Shown here: positions 7,248 through 11,091 of the stretch, piece after piece
Position numbering within the stretch: position 1 is the first letter of the stretch
Layout: every line of letters starts with the position of its first letter
DNA from: CAZAQB01 sp964487155
Lineage (GTDB): Bacteria > Pseudomonadota > Gammaproteobacteria > Nitrococcales > Nitrococcaceae
Direction: 5' to 3'
Length of the DNA: 11,091 nucleotides
NCBI GenBank assembly: GCA_964487155.1
Contig: CAZAQB010000110.1
Location: forward strand, 1 to 11,091
Position numbers and translations under genes: made by a program
The notes under the pieces: model-generated
The model's input: the letters and a program-made list of their open reading frames with translations, nothing else
Database searches by the model: none
What the model was told of the DNA's origin: nothing

Positions 7248-8752
7248 ACCACCTGCCCATCCTGCCGATCCTGATCGCGGCCTTCAGCGGGTTTGTGCTG
7301 ACCCTGCTGAGCCAAAGCGAACTGCGATTGCAGCGCACCGTGGGCGTGCTGGGAACCCTGGCGGGACTGGCGGCGGCGCTCTGGGGGCTGGCCGTGGTGG
7401 CCGACGGCCAGCCCATGGTCTACGAGCTGGGAGACTGGCCGGCGCCGTTCGGCATCGTGCTGGTACTGGACCGGCTCAGCGCACTGATGGTGCTGCTGAC
7501 GGCGGTCACCGCCACCCTCGCCCTGGGAGCGGCCCTGCACGACGCGGATCGCCGCGGGCGCATGTTCCACGCCCTGTTCCAGTTCCAGCTGATGGGCATC
7601 TACGGTGCCTTTCTCACCGGCGACATCTTCAACCTGTTCGTGTTCTTCGAGATCCTGCTGCTGGCGTCCTACGGCCTGCTGCTCCACGGCGGCGGCGCCG
7701 AGCGCAGCCGCGCCGCCGTCAAGTACGTGGCGGTCAATCTCACCGGCTCGGCGTTCTTCCTGATCGGCGTCGGCACGCTCTACGGCGTCACCGGCACACT
7801 CAACATGGCGGATCTCGCCCTGCGGGTACCGGAGGTGGCGGAGGCCGACCGCGGGCTGCTGCACATTAGCGCGTTCATGCTGCTGGTGGTGTTCGGCACC
7901 AAGGCGGCGCTGATCCCGCTGTTCCTGTGGCTGCCCGACACCTATAGCCGGGCCTCGGCGCCGGTGGCGGCGCTGTTCGCCATCATGACCAAGATCGGTG
8001 TCTATGCCATCCTGCGGGTATTCACCATCTCCTTCGGCGCGCCAGGCTCGGAGCTTGCCGAAGCGCTCGGCCCCTGGCTGCTGGGAGCGGCGGGCGCCAC
8101 CCTTCTCGCCGGCATGCTGGGCGCCCTGGCCGCCACCGAGCTGCGCCGGCTGGTGGCCTACCTGGTGATCGCCTCGGTGGGCAGCCTGTTGATCGCGGTG
8201 GGCGTGTTCTCGACCCAGAGCATCGCCGCCGCCCTCTACTACCTGATCCAGAGCACCCTGGTGGCGGCGGCGCTGTTCCTGATGGCTGACGCCATTGCCC
8301 GCCAGCGCGGCGCCGCCGGGGATGAGCTGCGGCCCGGCCCGATGCCGGGACACTGGGCCACTCTGGGAATCCTCTTCATGCTGCTGGCCATGGCCGGGGT
8401 GGGCATGCCGCCGCTCTCCGGGTTCCTTGGCAAGGCATTGATCCTAAAAGCGGTCTGGTCCCATCCGGGGGCGGCGCTATGGTGGACGCTGATCCTGGCG
8501 ACCAGCCTGCTGGCAGTGGTGGCCCTGGGCCGCGCCGGTAGTACCCTGTTCTGGAAAACCCAGGGGGAGGCCCCGAACCCGTCCGCCGCACTGCCCCGGG
8601 AACAGCTGCTGGCCCTGCTGGCGGGCACCGGGCTGATCGTGGCGGTATCGGTGCTGGCCGGTCCGGTGGAGCGTTTCGCCCAGCGCACCGCCGCCGACCT
8701 GGTGCAGCCCCAGGTCTACATCGACACGGTACTGGGGCCGGCAGCGCGCTGA
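7244..8752 (+). CDS. mrpD: Mrp antiporter subunit D
   Basis: A 502-residue NuoM/N-like membrane subunit and the second antiporter-type subunit of the complex, which takes part in the proton and cation path. Visible hallmarks are GIYGAFLTGDIFNLFVFFEI (118-137) with the membrane Glu136, LLLASYGLLLHG, KYVAVNLTGSAFFLIGVGTL (160-179), VFGTKAALIPLFLWLPD with Lys220, SAPVAALFAIMTKIGVYAIL with Lys250, and a late GMPPLSGFLGKALILKA segment. The length suits MrpD. The ATG overlaps the mrpC stop in ATGA (7244-7247). After this gene the tight packing of the operon breaks, with 70 bases to the preferred mrpE start. Confidence 0.96.
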   Translation: MNHLPILPILIAAFSGFVLTLLSQSELRLQRTVGVLGTLAGLAAALWGLAVVADGQPMVYELGDWPAPFGIVLVLDRLSALMVLLTAVTATLALGAALHDADRRGRMFHALFQFQLMGIYGAFLTGDIFNLFVFFEILLLASYGLLLHGGGAERSRAAVKYVAVNLTGSAFFLIGVGTLYGVTGTLNMADLALRVPEVAEADRGLLHISAFMLLVVFGTKAALIPLFLWLPDTYSRASAPVAALFAIMTKIGVYAILRVFTISFGAPGSELAEALGPWLLGAAGATLLAGMLGALAATELRRLVAYLVIASVGSLLIAVGVFSTQSIAAALYYLIQSTLVAAALFLMADAIARQRGAAGDELRPGPMPGHWATLGILFMLLAMAGVGMPPLSGFLGKALILKAVWSHPGAALWWTLILATSLLAVVALGRAGSTLFWKTQGEAPNPSAALPREQLLALLAGTGLIVAVSVLAGPVERFAQRTAADLVQPQVYIDTVLGPAAR

Positions 8753-8787
8753 TGCGCGCCGGCGGGCGAGAGGGGTTCACGACCGGC

Positions 8788-8805
8788 CGGGGCACCCCAG
8801 CCCCG
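8788..8805 (+). other. Stem-loop between mrpD and mrpE
   Basis: CGGGGC (8788-8793) and GCCCCG (8800-8805) form a perfect six-pair stem with an ACCCCA loop. It lies in the only sizeable gap inside the mrp operon and ends five bases before the strong mrpE Shine-Dalgarno GGGAGG (8811-8816). There is no T-tract, so termination is unlikely. It might affect mRNA processing or the relative expression of mrpEFG; this is speculative. Confidence 0.3.
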
Positions 8806-8822
8806 CCCTCGGGAGGATGAGG

Positions 8823-9314
8823 ATGCTCGACAGATTGCTGCCCCATCCCACACTGACCGTGCTGGTGGTGATCTCGTGGATGCTGCTCGCCAACAGCGCC
8901 AGTGCGGGAGCCCTGGTCATGGGCATTGTGCTGGGGCTGCTGATTCCCCAGTTCTCGGCCCGGTTCTGGGTCACCCACCTGCGCTTCCGGCGCCCCGGGG
9001 TTCTGCTGACGTTCATCCCCCTGGTGCTGTGGGACATCGTCGTGGCGAATCTGGCCGTGGCCTGGATCACGCTGACCCGGTCCAACGCCAGCCTGCGGCC
9101 GGCCTACGTGCAGGTGCCCCTGGAACTGCGCGACGAGTACGGCATCGTCGCCCTGGCGAGCATCATCACCCTCACCCCGGGCACCATTTCCGCCCAGTTC
9201 GACGCAGACCGCGGGACCCTGCACGTCCACGCCCTGGACTGCGACGACGTCGACGACCTGGTGCAATCCATCAAGCTGCGCTACGAGCAGCCCCTGCGGG
9301 AGCTTCTGGAATGA
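8823..9314 (+). CDS. mrpE: Mrp antiporter subunit E
   Basis: A membrane subunit of the Mrp complex (MnhE family), 163 residues from the preferred start. Two hydrophobic N-terminal helices (about 11-45 and 58-84) are followed by a soluble C-terminal domain. The family signature LASIITLTPGTIS lies at 111-123, followed by HVHALDCDD (134-142). Two in-frame ATGs are possible, at 8817 and 8823. The strong Shine-Dalgarno GGGAGG (8811-8816) directly touches the first and stands six bases from the second, so the second is the probable start. The stop overlaps the mrpF start (ATGA, 9311-9314). Subunit E is specific to Mrp and related cation antiporters and has no complex I counterpart. Confidence 0.94.
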   Translation: MLDRLLPHPTLTVLVVISWMLLANSASAGALVMGIVLGLLIPQFSARFWVTHLRFRRPGVLLTFIPLVLWDIVVANLAVAWITLTRSNASLRPAYVQVPLELRDEYGIVALASIITLTPGTISAQFDADRGTLHVHALDCDDVDDLVQSIKLRYEQPLRELLE

Positions 9315-9580
9315 GCGAGCTGGCATTCAACCTGGCCACGGTCGCAGTCCTGGCCGCCATGGCCATGAACACGGTGAGGCTGGTCATCGGACCCTACGCG
9401 GAAGACCGCATCCTGGCGCTGGACACCCTGTACATCAACAGCATCGCCCTGATCCTGCTGATCGGGGTGCAATTCCAGACGTCGCTCTATTTCGAAGCGG
9501 CACTGCTCATCGCCATGCTGGGTTTCGTCAGCACCATCGCGCTGGCGAAGTACCTGGATCGCGGCAACCTCATTGACTGA
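9311..9580 (+). CDS. mrpF: Mrp antiporter subunit F
   Basis: A small membrane subunit of 89 residues with three predicted helices, at about 5-25, 40-57 and 61-80. The family signature is GPYAEDRILALDTLYINSIA (27-46), which holds the conserved acidic residues Glu31/Asp32 and Asp38. It begins inside the last codon of mrpE through an ATGA overlap, which implies coupled translation, and ends with a TGA at 9578-9580, 17 bases before mrpG. The length is typical of MnhF/MrpF. Confidence 0.95.
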   Translation: MSELAFNLATVAVLAAMAMNTVRLVIGPYAEDRILALDTLYINSIALILLIGVQFQTSLYFEAALLIAMLGFVSTIALAKYLDRGNLID

Positions 9581-9597
9581 ACTGAACGGTTTCACCC

Positions 9598-9939
9598 ATG
9601 ACCGAGGCCATCGCGTCGTTTCTCATCGTATTCGGAGCCGTGTTCGTGTTCATCGGCTCGCTCGCCATGTTCCGGTTTCCCGACTTCATGACCCGCCTGC
9701 ATGGCCCCACCAAGGCCAGCACCCTGGGATTGGCGGCCATGCTGGCGGGGTTTGTCCTGCACGGCGCGGGAGCGGTCACGGGCCTGAGCGTGCGCGAATT
9801 CCTGATCAGCGCCTTTCTGCTGGTCACCGCCCCGATCAGCGCTCACCTGCTGGCCCGGTCTGCCATCCGCCGGCGTACCCACTCCATCGCGCCGCCGCCG
9901 GAACCCTTGACTGATGGCGACACCGAGGGACGCCAGTGA
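9598..9939 (+). CDS. mrpG: Mrp antiporter subunit G
   Basis: The last membrane subunit of the Mrp complex, 113 residues with three hydrophobic helices (about 4-24, 42-62 and 66-87) and a hydrophilic, Pro-rich tail. The family signature is RFPDFMTRLHGPTKASTLG at 26-44. No recognisable Shine-Dalgarno precedes the ATG, so translation may depend on ribosomes arriving from mrpF 17 bases upstream. Its final codons overlap the GTG start of nadC (GTGA, 9936-9939). The C-terminal tail beyond about residue 90 overlaps the nadC ribosome binding site GAGGGA (9925-9930), so this tail is partly shaped by a shared regulatory sequence. Confidence 0.94.
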   Translation: MTEAIASFLIVFGAVFVFIGSLAMFRFPDFMTRLHGPTKASTLGLAAMLAGFVLHGAGAVTGLSVREFLISAFLLVTAPISAHLLARSAIRRRTHSIAPPPEPLTDGDTEGRQ

Positions 9940-10781
9940 ACCTGGCCGACGCAGTGACCGACGACGTGCGCCGCGCCCTGCGCGAGGACGTGGGCAGCGG
10001 TGATCTCACCGCCGACCTGCTGCCCGCCGGCAGCAGCGCTTCGGCCAGGGTCATCAGCCGCGAGGCGGCGGTGCTGAGCGGCAGCGCCTGGTTCGAGGAG
10101 GTGTTCCGGCAGCTGGACTCCCGGGTCAGCGTCGCCTGGGAGGCCATGGACGGCGCCGCCCTGGAGCCCGAGCAGCTGGTCTGCCGCCTGCAGGGGCCGA
10201 CCGCCGCCCTGGTCACCGGGGAACGCACGGCGCTGAACTTCCTGCAGCTGCTCTCCGGCACGGCCACCGTCACCCGCGAGCACGTCAAGGCTCTGGGGGA
10301 GTCCGCCACCCGGCTGCTGGACACCCGCAAGACGGTGCCCGGGCTGCGCCTGGCCCAGAAACATGCGGTGCGCTGCGGCGGCGGCGTCAACCACCGTCTG
10401 GGCCTGTTCGATGCGCTGCTCATCAAGGAGAACCACGTGCTGGCCTGCGGCAGCGTCAGCGCCGCGGTGGCCCACGCCCGGGCCCGCCACCCGGGGCGCT
10501 CGGTGGAATGCGAGGTGGAGACCCTGGCGGAGTTGGAGGAGGCCGTGCTGGCGGGCGCCGACATCGTGCTGCTGGACAATTTCAGCCTGCAGGACATGCG
10601 CCGCGCCGTGGAGCTGAACGCGGGCCGGGCCCGGCTGGAGGTGTCCGGCAATGTCGCCCTTGACCAACTGGCTGGGATCGCCGCCACCGGCGTCGACTAC
10701 ATCTCCTGCGGGGGGCTGACCAAGCACATACGGGCAGTGGATTTCTCGATGCGGATCGAGGTGGGGGACTGTGAGGACTGA
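9936..10781 (+). CDS. nadC: Nicotinate-nucleotide pyrophosphorylase (carboxylating)
   Basis: Quinolinate phosphoribosyltransferase: it converts quinolinate and PRPP to nicotinate mononucleotide, CO2 and pyrophosphate in de novo NAD synthesis in the cytoplasm. The 281 residues are normal for the family. Motifs in order: EDVGSGDLTA (17-26), GERTALNFLQLLSG (95-108), DTRKTVPGLR (129-138), KHAVRCGGGVNHR (142-154), LIKENH (162-167), ECEVETL (191-197), DIVLLDNF (209-216), LEVSGNV (234-240) and DYISCGGLTKH (254-264). Arg97, Arg131, Lys132, His153, Arg154 and Lys164 correspond to the basic pocket that binds quinolinate and PRPP in characterised homologues. The start is a GTG set by GAGGGA (9925-9930), overlapping the mrpG stop. 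It is therefore probably co-transcribed with the antiporter genes. The stop lies at the start of a 7-bp tandem repeat. Confidence 0.97.
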   Translation: MNLADAVTDDVRRALREDVGSGDLTADLLPAGSSASARVISREAAVLSGSAWFEEVFRQLDSRVSVAWEAMDGAALEPEQLVCRLQGPTAALVTGERTALNFLQLLSGTATVTREHVKALGESATRLLDTRKTVPGLRLAQKHAVRCGGGVNHRLGLFDALLIKENHVLACGSVSAAVAHARARHPGRSVECEVETLAELEEAVLAGADIVLLDNFSLQDMRRAVELNAGRARLEVSGNVALDQLAGIAATGVDYISCGGLTKHIRAVDFSMRIEVGDCED

Positions 10782-10796
10782 GGACTGAGGACTGAG
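10773..10796 (+). repeat. Short tandem repeat (GAGGACT, 3.4 copies) across the nadC stop
   Basis: GAGGACT is repeated three times without change, followed by GAG. The first unit encodes the last residues of NadC (Glu-Asp), and the TGA stop spans the first-second unit boundary. Gain or loss of later units would not alter the protein, so this is not an obvious phase-variation switch. Confidence 0.8.
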
Positions 10797-10864
10797 CGCG
10801 GCTCCGCCCCGGCGGCGGTAAAGCCCGCTGGGCGCGGTGCCGTTATCCGGTGATCGCTGAAGAC

Positions 10865-10894
10865 GCCGGATGCGCTTCGCTTATCCGGCCTACG
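10865..10894 (-). repeat. REP-like palindrome (element 1)
   Basis: Read on the minus strand it opens CGTAGGCCGGATAAGCG and closes GCATCCGGC. GCCGGAT and ATCCGGC form a seven-pair stem preceded by the GTAG head typical of REP elements that are mobilised by RAYT (TnpA-REP) transposases. It forms an inverted pair with element 2, a BIME-like arrangement. It closely resembles enterobacterial REP sequence. No RAYT gene is in this window. Confidence 0.75.
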
Positions 10895-10931
10895 GCCTTT
10901 GACCAAGGCTCCGCGGCACAGCGCAGGCCCG

Positions 10932-10967
10932 CGTAGGCCGGATAAGGCGCAACGCGCCGCATCCGGC
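10932..10967 (+). repeat. REP-like palindrome (element 2)
   Basis: It opens CGTAGGCCGGATAAGGCGC and closes GCGCCGCATCCGGC. The GTAG head (10933-10936) is followed by GCCGGAT (10937-10943), which pairs with ATCCGGC (10961-10967). Its loop contains a second nested palindrome (GGCGC and GCGCC), absent from element 1. It lies 37 bases from element 1 in inverted orientation. A transcript could form a large hairpin from the pair, which might protect or terminate the mrp-nadC message. Confidence 0.8.
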
Positions 10968-11003
10968 GCCCCGCCCGGCCACAGGCCAAGCCCCACGAAT
11001 CCA

Positions 11004-11026
11004 CCCCACCCGAAGCCCAGCCCCCC
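11004..11026 (-). other. G-quadruplex-forming motif on the minus strand
   Basis: The plus strand has four C-runs of 4, 3, 3 and 6 bases (11004-11007, 11009-11011, 11016-11018, 11021-11026), separated by loops of 1, 4 and 2 bases. The minus strand therefore fits the G3+N1-7 rule. It sits in a strongly C-rich tract (about 10990-11036) between REP elements. Formation in the cell is unknown. Confidence 0.4.
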
Positions 11027-11046
11027 TCCTCTTCCACTCAGGGCTG

Positions 11047-11080
11047 GGTAGGCTGGGATGAAGCGCAGCGCAATCCCAGC
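11047..11080 (+). repeat. REP-like palindrome of a second family (element 3)
   Basis: GGTAGGCTGGGATGAAGCG carries a GTAG head, then GCTGGGAT (11052-11059), which pairs with ATCCCAGC (11073-11080) around a 13-base loop with the internal palindrome GCGCAGCGC-like core. The head matches elements 1 and 2 but the stem differs, so it looks like a distinct REP family. Similar TGGGAT...ATCCCA intergenic palindromes are, from memory, common in gammaproteobacterial genomes. Confidence 0.65.
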
Positions 11081-11091
11081 ATTAGCCAGGA

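Noticed and set aside
3939..8353. Long open frames in alternative frames across the mrp genes (3939-6017 plus, 4177-5823 minus, 5890-6876 minus, 7112-8353 minus)
   Set aside because: All overlap recognisable Mrp subunits and show low-complexity shadow composition without domains or ribosome binding sites.
8817..8822. mrpE start at the first ATG
   Set aside because: The Shine-Dalgarno GGGAGG ends directly at this ATG, leaving no spacer, whereas the ATG at 8823 has a normal six-base spacing.
4144..9939. Complex I (nuo) or formate hydrogenlyase membrane genes
   Set aside because: The subunit order A-B fusion, C, D, E, F, G, the MnhB, MnhE, MnhF and MnhG signatures, and the absence of hydrophilic redox subunits identify a Mrp antiporter.
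9836..10727. Two minus-strand open frames of about 290 codons opposite nadC
   Set aside because: nadC is unambiguous; these are antisense shadows.
10697..11037. Short minus-strand open frames after nadC (10697-10996 and 10843-11037)
   Set aside because: They run through REP palindromes and a C-rich tract, lack ribosome binding sites and have no recognisable protein features.
10773..11080. CRISPR array
   Set aside because: Repeats are either a direct heptamer without spacers or palindromic REP elements with non-uniform spacing, and no cas genes are present.

Overview
The window is about two-thirds G+C and gene-dense. It looks like chromosomal DNA of a gammaproteobacterium. The evidence is an enterobacterial-type FbaB, a DUF1631 protein and nadC close together, a Mrp antiporter with fused A and B subunits, a perfect CRP-type palindrome, and GTAG-headed REP palindromes. 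A salt- or alkali-adapted lineage such as Ectothiorhodospiraceae would fit, but that placement is an inference from gene content and style. No phage, plasmid, CRISPR, toxin-antitoxin or defence genes are visible.

Layout. Bases 46-2388 (minus strand) encode a 780-residue DUF1631 protein of unknown function. A 200-bp divergent spacer separates it from fbaB (2589-3638, plus), a class I fructose-1,6-bisphosphate aldolase. The spacer holds a perfect TGTGA-N6-TCACA site, a TATAAT promoter and a strong hairpin abutting the fbaB ribosome binding site. After fbaB comes a 505-bp spacer with three copies of a degenerate ~30-bp repeat (a fourth is cut by the window start), a candidate promoter and a strong leader hairpin. 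Then follows a complete group-2 Mrp Na+(K+)/H+ antiporter operon in the order A-B fusion, C, D, E, F, G (4144-9939). The GTG start of nadC (9936-10781) overlaps the mrpG stop. The last 310 bp have no convincing gene; they hold a 7-bp tandem repeat, two inverted REP elements, a C-rich tract with G-quadruplex potential on the minus strand, and a third REP-like palindrome of another family.

Function. The Mrp genes encode one multi-subunit membrane antiporter, derived from the same ancestors as complex I membrane subunits, that exports Na+ in exchange for H+ and supports growth under alkaline or saline conditions. FbaB acts in glycolysis/gluconeogenesis and NadC in de novo NAD synthesis. Neither has an obvious mechanistic link to the antiporter, although nadC appears transcriptionally and translationally coupled to it.

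I do not see a previously undescribed multi-gene system. The points most worth follow-up are regulatory: the CRP-type site in the divergent spacer, the structured leaders of fbaB and mrp, nadC as the tail of the mrp operon, and the mixed repeat cluster after nadC.
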